Shown here piece after piece: positions 1 through 8,038 of a stretch of DNA of 64,000 nucleotides (position 1 is its first letter; each line of letters starts with the position of its first letter). The position numbers and the translations under genes were made by a program. Source of the stretch: Martelella lutilitoris (lineage in GTDB: Bacteria > Pseudomonadota > Alphaproteobacteria > Rhizobiales > Rhizobiaceae); assembly GCF_016598595.1 (NCBI RefSeq), contig NZ_CP066786.1, forward strand, positions 2,565,501 through 2,629,500, written 5' to 3'. The notes under the pieces are model-generated. The model worked only from the letters and a program-made list of their open reading frames with translations. It ran no database searches and was not told the DNA's origin.

Positions 1-83
1 AGCGCGCGCGAGACCGTGCTGATCGAGACATCGGCCCGAAGCGCGATGTCCGCCTGACTGATCTTCTTGCCCCTGGTCGTCAT
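1..83 (-). CDS. LacI-family transcriptional regulator, N-terminus only (runs off window)
   Basis: Only the first 27 codons are inside the window, read leftward from an ATG at 81-83. They encode a LacI-type helix-turn-helix: the stretch QADIALRADVSISTVSRA has the alternating pattern seen in LacI/PurR recognition helices (VSxSTVSRA). It lies on the same strand as the MFS gene and the rest of the leftward unit, separated by a dispersed palindromic repeat. It is therefore the natural candidate for the local repressor, but the effector domain is outside the window and its role is inferred. Confidence 0.75.
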   Translation of the reverse strand, partial: MTTRGKKISQADIALRADVSISTVSRA

Positions 84-120
84 CGAAACCCTCCCCGTTT
101 CGCCTTGCCGACGGCGAAAG

Positions 121-230
121 CGCTAGAGCGCCGTGCGTCCATTCGGACGCACAAAGGACGCTCTAACCTATTGAATCTACGCATCGTTCTTTCCGAAAAT
201 CGATTCCGATTTTTGGGCTGATGCGCTAGC
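121..230 (-). repeat. Dispersed double-hairpin repeat, family A, copy 1
   Basis: About 105 bp closely similar to stretches at 23055-23160 and 54051-54150. This copy is in the opposite orientation to the other two. It contains two inverted repeats with a GAAT loop: an inner stem GTGCGTCC/GGACGCAC and a longer imperfect stem around AAAATCG GAAT CGATTTT. It lies between the MFS gene and the regulator gene and overlaps the last bases of the MFS gene. It is a chromosomal REP/BIME-like palindromic unit with no recognisable coding content. Confidence 0.8.
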
Positions 231-1434
231 CATGCGCCGCGCCCCGCCGCTTCATCAGCAGCACCCAGACGATCAGCATCGCTGCAATACCGATCAGCAG
301 GGATTGCTGCAAGTCGAGGGTATCGCCGAGACCGCCGAGCGTGACCGCGCCGAGCGCCGGACCGACCCGAAAGATGATGCCGTGCAGCGACATGACCCGC
401 CCGCGCAGATGGGCGGGGCTGCCAAGCTGCAGCACGGTCTGCGAGGCAACCCCGCCGGCGGCCAGCGCGCCGCCGAAGAGGACCGCGCCGATGAGCGCGA
501 CCGTGACATTCTCCGTCAGCGCCAGAACCAGCGCCCCGAGAACCGCCAGAAGCGTCCCCCAGACGGCAAGCGGCACCTGCATGCGCGCGCCGCCGATCAT
601 GTTGGCGAACCCGGCGATAATGGCGCCCAGCCCCATGGCCGAGGACAGGAGCGCCAGCGTTTCGGCGCCGCCGTCCAGCACCCGGTCGGCAAGTTCCGGC
701 AAAAGCTCGCTGATGGGCCGGATCAGGAAGGCGGCCGTTGCATAAAGCATGAAGACGAAGGCAACCGTTGGCTCCACGAAGATCTGCCGCATTCCCTCGG
801 CAATCTTCAGCCAGATCGAGCCATCCCCGGAAAGCCGCGGCAGGACATTGAAGCGCACGACCATCAGCATCAGGAAAAACAGCCCGGCGAAGCACGCCGT
901 CGCCACAAGCGCGACAGCCCCTCCGAAGGCTGCGATCAGCCCGCCGGCAAGCGCCGGGCCGGCAAAGCGGGCGAGATTGAACAGGATGGAATTGAGCGAG
1001 ATCGCGGTTCCAAGTTCGGCATTGTCGACAAGCCCGGTGATCGCCGCCTGGCCGGCAGGCTGGGCAAAGCCGACGACAACGCCGTTGACCGCCATCAGCG
1101 ACAGCAGGAGCGGAATGCTCAGCGCGCCCTGCATGGCCAGAAAGGCCAGCGCGGAATAGATGCAGACCGTTGAGAACTGGACCCGCATGAGGATCGCCCG
1201 CAGATCCGCCCGGTCGGCCACGACGCCGGCATAAAGCCCGACGAGCACGGTCGGGATCATCTCCGCCGTCACGGCGAGGCCAACCCAGACCGATTTATGG
1301 GTCAGTTCCCAGGCGAGCCACGCGATCGTCGTCTTGAACATCCACTGCGCCAGAAGCCCGGATGCATTTCCGAGCGTGTAAAGCGCGAAATTGCGCCGGG
1401 CAAAAAGCGTGCGCAGGTCCGTGGCTGCCGACAT
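226..1434 (-). CDS. MFS transporter (EntS/MFS_3-like exporter)
   Basis: Encodes 402 residues with about twelve hydrophobic segments. It has the LFARRNFALYTLGNASGLLAQWMF-type N-terminus and the G-x-x-A-D-R loop motif (GVVADRADLR) of the major facilitator superfamily. The family is close to EntS and other proton-driven exporters, which usually efflux small molecules or siderophores. I chose the internal ATG at 1434, not the upstream one, because it lies 8 nt after the stop of the PLP-enzyme gene and begins the conserved N-terminus. As last gene of the leftward catabolic unit it may remove a toxic intermediate or move the substrate. The substrate cannot be read from sequence. Confidence 0.85.
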   Translation of the reverse strand: MSAATDLRTLFARRNFALYTLGNASGLLAQWMFKTTIAWLAWELTHKSVWVGLAVTAEMIPTVLVGLYAGVVADRADLRAILMRVQFSTVCIYSALAFLAMQGALSIPLLLSLMAVNGVVVGFAQPAGQAAITGLVDNAELGTAISLNSILFNLARFAGPALAGGLIAAFGGAVALVATACFAGLFFLMLMVVRFNVLPRLSGDGSIWLKIAEGMRQIFVEPTVAFVFMLYATAAFLIRPISELLPELADRVLDGGAETLALLSSAMGLGAIIAGFANMIGGARMQVPLAVWGTLLAVLGALVLALTENVTVALIGAVLFGGALAAGGVASQTVLQLGSPAHLRGRVMSLHGIIFRVGPALGAVTLGGLGDTLDLQQSLLIGIAAMLIVWVLLMKRRGAAHG

Positions 1435-1442
1435 GACGCCCC

Positions 1443-2495
1443 CTATCGCGTCATGCCGCGGGCATCGACGCGCCACTCGGAAACGCCGCCATTCTCCAGG
1501 ACGAAAATGCTGTCGTGGAGATTGGAAACCGGACAGACATGGTTCGGGATGACCCTGAGCCGTTCGCCGATTTCCGGCTTTTTCGCTGAGGTCGAAAGGT
1601 CGACCATGCCGTGCTCCTCCGTCAGCCGCTCGATCACGGCATCGGGGTATTCGCGGATCAGCCCATGGCCGGAACCGCCCTTGCCGGCAGGATCGCTGGT
1701 CAGCGATTTGGTGCCGGCATCGATAATGGCGCGATCGGGCGTCGGTCGGCTGACGACGGTCACAAGAACGTCAAATGCGCAATCCTTGAGTTCGGCGTGG
1801 CCAACGCCCATCATCATCCGGTCATTGTAGAGGTAGGTGCCGACCCTTAGCTCATCGATGACGCCGAATTCATGGGTTCTGAAGGCATTCGGCGTGCCGC
1901 CGCCGGATACTTTCGGGATCGCGAGGCCGGCTGCCGCAAAGGCGTCGCGCGCCCGTTTCACGAAGGCGACCGAAGCCTCGCTCGCGGGATAGGTCATCAA
2001 CCCGTCGAAGGAGAGATGCGGCGTCTCACCGACCTTTTGCGCCAGCGCCAGCGCCTCCGCCACGGTGACGACGCCGGTGCGGCCAAGCCCGCTGTCGAAC
2101 TCCACCAGGACGCCGATATCCGCGTCGGCCATCCGAGCCGCCGAAGCCACCGTCTCAAGCGCCGCCCGGCTGTCGATGGCGACGCTCATCTTCGCGCGTC
2201 TGGCCAGCGCCGCAAGCCGCCTGGCCTTGATCGGGCCGATCAGCGGATAGGAGATCAGGATATCCTCAATCCCCGCACCGACCATCACCTCGGCCTCGCC
2301 CAGCTTCTGGCAGGAGATGCCCTTGGCCCCGAGCGCAAGCTGGCGCTCGGCCAGCTTGACGCTCTTATGGGTCTTGATATGCGGCCTGAGCGCAATCCCG
2401 TGGTCGTCGCAATAATCCTGCATCCGCTTCAGATTGGCATCGACGATTGCAAGATCGACGAGGGGAACGGGCGTATCGAGGTCTTCGATTTTCAA
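1443..2495 (-). CDS. DSD1-family PLP enzyme (D-threonine aldolase / D-serine dehydratase-like)
   Basis: The 350-residue protein is an N-terminal alanine-racemase-fold TIM barrel with the D-threonine aldolase C-terminal domain. The PLP lysine lies in RPHIKTHKS (Lys41), and the metal-binding pair is in PNHVCPV (His319, Cys321). Members use PLP plus a divalent metal to cleave D-threonine or dehydrate D-serine-type beta-hydroxy-D-amino acids. No ATG fits the conserved start. A TTG at 2493-2495 preceded by AAGGACG at good spacing begins MKIEDLDTPVPLVDL, the expected N-terminus, so I use it. The gene lies 46 nt after the ABC ATPase gene and 8 nt before the MFS gene. Aldolase versus dehydratase cannot be decided, though the RidA gene nearby favours an enamine-forming dehydratase. 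Confidence 0.85.
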   Translation of the reverse strand: MKIEDLDTPVPLVDLAIVDANLKRMQDYCDDHGIALRPHIKTHKSVKLAERQLALGAKGISCQKLGEAEVMVGAGIEDILISYPLIGPIKARRLAALARRAKMSVAIDSRAALETVASAARMADADIGVLVEFDSGLGRTGVVTVAEALALAQKVGETPHLSFDGLMTYPASEASVAFVKRARDAFAAAGLAIPKVSGGGTPNAFRTHEFGVIDELRVGTYLYNDRMMMGVGHAELKDCAFDVLVTVVSRPTPDRAIIDAGTKSLTSDPAGKGGSGHGLIREYPDAVIERLTEEHGMVDLSTSAKKPEIGERLRVIPNHVCPVSNLHDSIFVLENGGVSEWRVDARGMTR

Positions 2496-2541
2496 TGCTT
2501 CACGTCCTTTTTTCGGCCCTTGCGGCCACAACACATGCCCG

Positions 2542-3612
2542 TCAGATGCGCTTGCCGGTGGTCGAATCGAAACAATGCTCCTTGCCCGCCTGCGGCTTGA
2601 CATAGAGCGTTGAACCGGATTCCGCCTCCAGACGCCAGCGGAAAAGCGCAACGACCGCCTGACCGGCGATCTTCCCGTAGACGTAAGTATCAGCCCCTGT
2701 CTGCTCGATCAGGTCGACAACCAGCGGCAGCCCAGCGCCAAAATCGGCAAGCTCGACGTTTTCCGGCCGGATGCCGACCTTTATCGCCTCGCCAACCTCG
2801 GCATTGACGGTTTCCGGCAACGGCAGGGAAACCGAATCGTCAAGGACGGCCATGGGTCCGCCATCGGATGAGGCCACGGTGGCCTCCAGCAGGTTCATCG
2901 ACGGCGAGCCGATGAAGCTGGCGACGAACAGGGTTTCCGGCCGGTCGTAAAGTTCTAGCGGCGTGCCGATCTGCTCGATATGGCCGCCATTCATCACCAC
3001 GATCCGGTCGGCGAGCGTCATCGCCTCGATCTGGTCATGGGTCACATAGATCGAGGTCCGGCCGACCTTCTTGTGCAGCGCCTTGATCTCGGTGCGCATC
3101 TGCACGCGCAACTGGGCATCGAGGTTGGACAGCGGCTCGTCGAAGAGAAACAGTGAGGGTTCGCGCACCACCGCGCGGCCCATGGCGACGCGCTGGCGCT
3201 GGCCGCCGGAAAGCTGGCGCGGATAGCGCTCCAGATAGGGCTGGAGATTGAGGATTTCTGCCGCCCGCTCGATCTTTGCGGCGATCTCGTCCGCCTTCTC
3301 GCCGCGCAGTTTCGGGCCATAGGCGATATTGTCGCGCACGGTCATGTGCGGGAACAGGGCGTAGGACTGGAACACCATGGCGATGTTGCGCCGTTGCGGC
3401 GGCACGCCATTGGAGCGGTGCCCGCCGATCAGAAGGTCGCCATAGGAGATATCCTCCAGCCCGGCAATCATGCGCAGAAGCGTGGATTTTCCGCATCCCG
3501 ACGGCCCGACAAGCACGACGAACTCGCCATCGGGAATGCGCAAGTCGATGTCGAACAGAACCTGGTTGTCGCCATATTGCTTGTTGATCTGGTTGAGGAC
3601 GAGATCGGCCAT
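2542..3612 (-). CDS. Sugar-type ABC transporter ATP-binding protein (UgpC/MalK family)
   Basis: The 356-residue cytoplasmic ATPase has Walker [10 protein letters not shown] (residues 36-44), Q-loop FQSYALFPHM, signature LSGGQRQR (134-141), Walker B LFLFDEP (154-160) and switch histidine in YVTHDQ. A MalK-like C-terminal TOBE regulatory domain follows. It belongs to the group serving CUT1-type oligosaccharide/polyol importers. It stands in the leftward unit, while the matching binding protein and two permeases form the divergent unit at 5808-8861, which has no ATPase of its own. The two units therefore must be co-expressed to make one importer. It starts 1 nt downstream of the SDR gene's stop. 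Confidence 0.93.
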   Translation of the reverse strand: MADLVLNQINKQYGDNQVLFDIDLRIPDGEFVVLVGPSGCGKSTLLRMIAGLEDISYGDLLIGGHRSNGVPPQRRNIAMVFQSYALFPHMTVRDNIAYGPKLRGEKADEIAAKIERAAEILNLQPYLERYPRQLSGGQRQRVAMGRAVVREPSLFLFDEPLSNLDAQLRVQMRTEIKALHKKVGRTSIYVTHDQIEAMTLADRIVVMNGGHIEQIGTPLELYDRPETLFVASFIGSPSMNLLEATVASSDGGPMAVLDDSVSLPLPETVNAEVGEAIKVGIRPENVELADFGAGLPLVVDLIEQTGADTYVYGKIAGQAVVALFRWRLEAESGSTLYVKPQAGKEHCFDSTTGKRI

Positions 3613-3613
3613 C

Positions 3614-4408
3614 CTACTGGTCCTCCAGCGTCAGTTCGCGCGACATGGCGAGATTGCCCGCCATCAGCCCGCCATCGACGGGCAGCGTGACGCCGGAGAT
3701 GAAGCCAGCGTCATCCGACGCCAGAAAGGTGATCGCCTTGGCGACGTCGACGGGCTGGGCGACCCTGAGCAGCGGATACCATTTCTTCAGCCCGTCCAGC
3801 ACATCGGGCTTTCGCGCGATACGATGGTCCCAGGCGGGCGTCTGCACCGTACCGGGGCACACGATATTGGCGCGGATATTATGCTCGCCATATTCCGTCG
3901 CCATGGTGCGGGTGAGCGAGACGAGGCCCGCCTTGGCGGCGCTGTAGGCCGGCTGGCCGAAGGTTGCGAGACCGTTGACCGAGCCGACGATGACGATCGC
4001 GCCATGCTTCCTCGCCTTCATGCCATCGATGACGACCCGCACCGTGTTGTACTGGCCGGCGAGATTATCGGCGACATCCTGGCGGAAACGCTCGGGCGAA
4101 GTCTTGTCGAGCGTGGTCGTGGCGCCGCCGGTATTGGCATTGGCGACCACGATATCGACCGGACCGAGTTCGGCCACGCCGGCATCGACGGCGGCCTGCA
4201 GCGCATCGATATCGGTGATGCTGGCGGCGGCGCCGGCAACCGGATACCCCTCCGCCTTGTATCCCGCGACCGCCGCGTCAACCGCATCCTGCCTGATATC
4301 GGCGATGATGACCTTGGCGCCCTCGGCCAGAAAGTCTTTGACGACGGCCGTGCCGATTCCGCCGACGCCGCCGGTGACGAGCGCGACGCGCCCTTCCAGT
4401 CTCTTCAT
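3614..4408 (-). CDS. SDR-family NAD(P)-dependent oxidoreductase
   Basis: The 264-residue classical short-chain dehydrogenase has a cofactor loop TGGVGGIG (residues 12-19), catalytic Ser143 in VGSVNG and Tyr155/Lys159 in YSAAK. The usual NNAG motif is VANAN here, a modest deviation. The acidic residue after beta-2 (IADIR) suggests NAD rather than NADP. It probably oxidises a hydroxyl of the imported compound or a breakdown product. Its start overlaps the stop of the upstream 407-aa gene by 4 nt (ATGA), so the two are translationally coupled. Substrate unknown. Confidence 0.9.
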   Translation of the reverse strand: MKRLEGRVALVTGGVGGIGTAVVKDFLAEGAKVIIADIRQDAVDAAVAGYKAEGYPVAGAAASITDIDALQAAVDAGVAELGPVDIVVANANTGGATTTLDKTSPERFRQDVADNLAGQYNTVRVVIDGMKARKHGAIVIVGSVNGLATFGQPAYSAAKAGLVSLTRTMATEYGEHNIRANIVCPGTVQTPAWDHRIARKPDVLDGLKKWYPLLRVAQPVDVAKAITFLASDDAGFISGVTLPVDGGLMAGNLAMSRELTLEDQ

Positions 4409-5628
4409 GTCAGTTCCCCGTTCTTATAGGCATTCATGGCACGCCCGGCCCATTCGAGACCGCTCCGGCGCACATGTCCGTAATTGTAGAAACCAAAGCC
4501 ATCGACGCCGGCGTCAGCCAGCGCGGCAACGGTCGCGGCAAACCCGCCCTCCTCAAGATAATCGGGGGCGGCGGGGCGCAACACGGCGCGGATCGAAGCC
4601 TCAGGCCCGCAGCGCAGACGGATTTCATCATATTCGGTCAGCGCTGTTTGCCGGGGCGGTCGATAGAAACAGACCTCCAGCCCGTCGGCCGCCTTCGAGA
4701 GCCCGGCAAGGTCAGACCCTTCCAGATAGGAAAGACCGAGCGGCTGGTTGACCGAGGGGATGATGTAGACGGCGGCGTCACCGCGCACGGCGGCGCGAAT
4801 CTCTCCCACCAGCGCGGTGACGACATCGCAGCGCATCTTCAGAAAGTTTGACAGGTCCGGGTCAGTGACGAGATCGCCCTCAAAACGCGCCCGGTTGGCA
4901 TCCGGGTCCGGTTCGTAATCCGCCTCCAGAGCAAGGCGGATACGGCTTTGAACACGATCCCTAAGTCCGTCGAAATCAATATCGGCACCTTGCGCGTTTT
5001 TTGCACATTTTGCGCAAAAACAAAGTCCCAGGTAGTTTTCTGTGCCCGGCATCGACCCGAGCAATGCAAATTCGTGATGATAGCCGTGGCGGAACGGCAG
5101 AAAGCCGGGCGTCTCCAGCGACAGTCCGCCAACACCCGGATTTTCGGCAATCTCGCGGCACAGATTGATCGCATATTCCCGGACATCCGGATGAGACGGA
5201 CACAGCGCATACGGATAGCGATCGCCAAAGGCATTCTCGACCGTGCAATCGGGAAATTTCATGCCGAGATGACTGTTGTGCAGGAGCACCGTCCAGGCAT
5301 TGAGCGCGATGTCGCCACGCGCCGAAAACCGCTCGAATATGTCGTGTCGCTGCGCCAGATCGCCTGTATCCGGGGCAATCTGACCGTAGTTCTCGCGCCG
5401 CGCACGGAAATGAACATGCCCGTCCTGCGGAAAGAATATCTTCGACCCCTTGCCCTCGGGGCGCGTGAACTTGCCCGCGTGATAGGCGGCCGCGAGCGTC
5501 AGCGTATTCATGCCAAGCCGATGCATTTCCTCGACAAACGCGTCGTCGGCCCAGTCCGCAAGGTCCCATGTATAGGCAAACATGGCGCGATAGTCCGGTC
5601 TTTCTGTTCCCGTCTTCAGTCTCTTCAT
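4405..5628 (-). CDS. Unrecognised 407-aa protein, possible TIM-barrel glycosidase-like enzyme
   Basis: First gene of the leftward unit. I do not recognise the family with certainty. It is soluble, with no signal peptide or membrane span, and rich in Trp, Tyr and His, with motifs typical of carbohydrate-active TIM barrels: FAYTWDLADWADD near the N-terminus, AWTVLLHNSHLG (residues 111-122), GLSLETPGFLPFRHGYHHEF around residue 172 with a candidate catalytic Glu, and a C-terminal DAGVDGFGFYNYGHV. A cysteine cluster GLCFCAKCAK (Cys203, Cys205, Cys208) could bind a metal or form a structural zinc knuckle. Its placement with a sugar-type importer supports a hydrolase or lyase acting on the imported compound. 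That function is inference only. Confidence 0.6.
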   Translation of the reverse strand: MKRLKTGTERPDYRAMFAYTWDLADWADDAFVEEMHRLGMNTLTLAAAYHAGKFTRPEGKGSKIFFPQDGHVHFRARRENYGQIAPDTGDLAQRHDIFERFSARGDIALNAWTVLLHNSHLGMKFPDCTVENAFGDRYPYALCPSHPDVREYAINLCREIAENPGVGGLSLETPGFLPFRHGYHHEFALLGSMPGTENYLGLCFCAKCAKNAQGADIDFDGLRDRVQSRIRLALEADYEPDPDANRARFEGDLVTDPDLSNFLKMRCDVVTALVGEIRAAVRGDAAVYIIPSVNQPLGLSYLEGSDLAGLSKAADGLEVCFYRPPRQTALTEYDEIRLRCGPEASIRAVLRPAAPDYLEEGGFAATVAALADAGVDGFGFYNYGHVRRSGLEWAGRAMNAYKNGELT

Positions 5629-5689
5629 TATTGTCCCGTCTGGTCGGTCAATTGTTTTTCGAAAAGCTTACACGGCACTTCAGTTTGCG

Positions 5690-5755
5690 CAATATGGGAA
5701 TTTGCACTTGTTTGTATTTTTTGCATTGACGCGTTTGGAAACTTCGGAATACGCT
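5690..5755 (+). promoter_or_regulatory. Divergent promoter region with TTTGC-type direct repeats
   Basis: The 179-nt gap between the divergent units has three spaced copies of a TTTGC(G/A)(C/T) word: TTTGCGC near 5684, TTTGCAC at 5701 and TTTGCAT near 5720. TTGACG (5726-5731) and TACGCT (5750-5755) are separated by 18 nt and could form a rightward -35/-10 pair. The repeats overlap the putative promoter and would suit an activator or repressor controlling both units. A GGAG at 5797-5800 serves the binding-protein gene. No LacI-type palindrome is obvious. Confidence 0.35.
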
Positions 5756-5807
5756 TCCGATCGTAGGGGAACACCGGCAGAAAGCCGGGACCAACTGGAG
5801 AACAATT

Positions 5808-7055
5808 ATGCATCAGACCAGAAAGGCACTGCCGCGCGCAGTGCGCCTTGCGCTTGCCGCATCCTCGCTTGCCATGATCTCCGCCGGCGCGGCTTCCGCC
5901 GATACGGTGCGGGTCACCATTCCGGAATATTCGTCGAAGACCATGCCGTATTTCCAGCAGGCGGCCGACGCGTTCATGGCGGAAAATCCCGATACCACGA
6001 TCGAGCTCGAAATGGTGCCCTGGGCAAACCTCCAGCAGAAACTGGTGACCGATATTTCCGGCGGCGTGAACGCCGACCTCGCCGTCATCGGCACGCGCTG
6101 GATCCTTGACTATGCCGAGCAGGAGGTGATCGAACCGCTCGACGACTATATGGACGACGCCTTCAAGGGCCGGTTCTTCGAAACCTTTCTGACGCCCTCG
6201 GTCGTTGACGGCACCACATTCGGCCTGCCGATCGCCGCCTCCGCCCGCGCCATGTTCTACAACAAGGACCTGCTCGAAGAGGCCGGCTATTCCGAGCCGC
6301 CGGCCACCTGGGACGATCTGATCGAAGCCTCGAGAGCGATCAAGGCGCTCGAAAAGGACGGCGTCTTCGCCTACGGCATCCAGGGCAAGAGCACGGAAAC
6401 GGACGTCTATTTCTACTATCCGATGTGGAGCTATGGCGGCACGATCCTGACCGAAGACGGTCTTTCCGGCGTCAACACCGAGGCCGGCGCCAAGGCCATG
6501 GACATCTACATGACCCTCATCAACGAGGGACTGACCCAGCCGGGCGTCACCGATTACCAGCGCGCCGATATCGAAAACCTGTTCAAGCAGGGCAAGCTCG
6601 GCATGGTGATCACCGGCCCGTTCCTCTCCAACCAGCTCAAGGAACAGGCGCCGGACCTGAACTACGGACTGGCCAAGGTGCCGGCCGGCACGACATCGGC
6701 CACCTATGGCGTCACCGACTCGATCGTGATGTTCGAGAACTCCGACGTGAAGGACGAGGCCTGGGCCTTCCTCGACTTCCTGTTCACAACCGACCAGCGC
6801 GTCAAGTTCGACGAGGCCGAGGGCTTCCTGCCGGTGAACAGGCAAGAGGCAGCCATGCCGATGTTTGCCGACAATGAAGACCTGAAGGTCTTCACCGATC
6901 TTCTCGCCGGTGCCCATTTCGCGCCCCTCGTCGCGGGCTGGGAGGAAATCGCCGACAGCACGATCACCGATCTGCAGGCAACCTATCTCGGCCAGATGGA
7001 GCCGGATGCGGCGCTTGCCGATATCGAATCCCGGGTCAACGACATTCTCGAGTAA
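5808..7055 (+). CDS. ABC transporter substrate-binding protein (family 1, sugar type)
   Basis: The 415-residue periplasmic protein has a Sec signal peptide: basic MHQTRKALPR, a hydrophobic core and a likely cleavage after ASA at residue 31. The mature part has the family 1 solute-binding layout, including AADAFMAENPDTTIELE near the N-terminus, GLPIAASARAMFYNKDLLEEAG and the hinge WSYGGTILTEDG. These proteins capture sugars, polyols or sugar conjugates for CUT1 importers. The following two genes encode the permeases, 11 nt and then 8 nt of overlap away; the ATPase is on the divergent unit. GGAG precedes the ATG by 7 nt. Ligand unknown; the neighbouring enzymes point to an amino-acid-containing or N-acylated compound. 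Confidence 0.93.
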   Translation: MHQTRKALPRAVRLALAASSLAMISAGAASADTVRVTIPEYSSKTMPYFQQAADAFMAENPDTTIELEMVPWANLQQKLVTDISGGVNADLAVIGTRWILDYAEQEVIEPLDDYMDDAFKGRFFETFLTPSVVDGTTFGLPIAASARAMFYNKDLLEEAGYSEPPATWDDLIEASRAIKALEKDGVFAYGIQGKSTETDVYFYYPMWSYGGTILTEDGLSGVNTEAGAKAMDIYMTLINEGLTQPGVTDYQRADIENLFKQGKLGMVITGPFLSNQLKEQAPDLNYGLAKVPAGTTSATYGVTDSIVMFENSDVKDEAWAFLDFLFTTDQRVKFDEAEGFLPVNRQEAAMPMFADNEDLKVFTDLLAGAHFAPLVAGWEEIADSTITDLQATYLGQMEPDAALADIESRVNDILE

Positions 7056-7066
7056 GGCGGCCCGCA

Positions 7067-8038
7067 ATGCCAGTTTCTTCACAACGCTCCGCCCCCAATC
7101 CGGACAGGGTGAACGGCGCTGGCATTGCGGCCACCGCCGAATATGAAGCCGGGCCTTTTTCGGCCTGGCGGAAAAGGATGGTGCCGGTGCTGTTCATCCT
7201 ACCCGGCCTCATCCTCTCCGCCTTCATCATCATCTATCCGGTCTGGGAACTGATCCAGACATCGCTGCGCAAGGTCACCCGCTTCGGCAAGGTGACCGGC
7301 CTCAATGACTTCGCCAATTTCGAAGCGGTTTTCTCGGATACGCTGTTTCAGGAAGCCGCCGTCCGCTCGGTCTGGTGGACGCTTCTCGTGGTCGGCGGAA
7401 CGCTGATCTGCGCCGCCGGGATCGCGCTGATCCTGAACGAGAAATTCCACGGTCGCGCCATTGCCCGCGTCATCATCATGCTTCCCTGGTCTGTGTCGCT
7501 GTCGCTGCTGACCGTCGTCTGGCGCTGGGCGCTCAACGGCGAGACCGGCTACCTCAACCACCTGCTGGAACAGCTCGGCATCATCGACGGCCCTGTCGTC
7601 TGGCTTGCCAGCGGCTCGACGGCCTTCACCGTCATGATCCTGATCGGCATCATCGTCTCGATCCCGTTCACGACGACGATCTTCCTCGGCGGTCTCTCCT
7701 CGCTTCCGGGCGACCTCTACGAAGCCGCGCGCATGGAAGGCGCGTCCCACTGGCACTGCTTCAGGACCATCACCGTGCCGATGATGCAGCCTTACGTGAA
7801 CATCGCGATCGTGCTCAACGTGATCTACGTCTTCAACTCCTTCCCGATCATCTGGATCCTGACGGAGGGCGGGCCGGCGAACTCCACCGACATTCTGGTG
7901 ACCTATCTCTACAAGATCGCGTTCAAATACGGAAAGCTCGGAGAGGCTTCCGTCGTATCGCTCCTGATGTTCGTCTTCCTTCTGGCTTTCGCGGCGCTTT
8001 ACCTGCGGCTTGTTTCAAAGGACCCGGCCAATGCCTGA
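7067..8038 (+). CDS. ABC sugar transporter permease (MalF/UgpA type)
   Basis: The 323-residue inner-membrane protein has six predicted spans, the first being VLFILPGLILSAFIIIYPV. The cytoplasmic EAA loop, EAARMEGASHWHCFRTITVP, contacts the ATPase. A soluble N-terminal tail of about 38 residues precedes the first span. It forms the membrane channel with the next gene product. It lies 11 nt after the binding-protein gene and overlaps the next permease gene by 8 nt, so the order is binding protein, permease, permease as in CUT1 systems. Confidence 0.92.
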   Translation: MPVSSQRSAPNPDRVNGAGIAATAEYEAGPFSAWRKRMVPVLFILPGLILSAFIIIYPVWELIQTSLRKVTRFGKVTGLNDFANFEAVFSDTLFQEAAVRSVWWTLLVVGGTLICAAGIALILNEKFHGRAIARVIIMLPWSVSLSLLTVVWRWALNGETGYLNHLLEQLGIIDGPVVWLASGSTAFTVMILIGIIVSIPFTTTIFLGGLSSLPGDLYEAARMEGASHWHCFRTITVPMMQPYVNIAIVLNVIYVFNSFPIIWILTEGGPANSTDILVTYLYKIAFKYGKLGEASVVSLLMFVFLLAFAALYLRLVSKDPANA

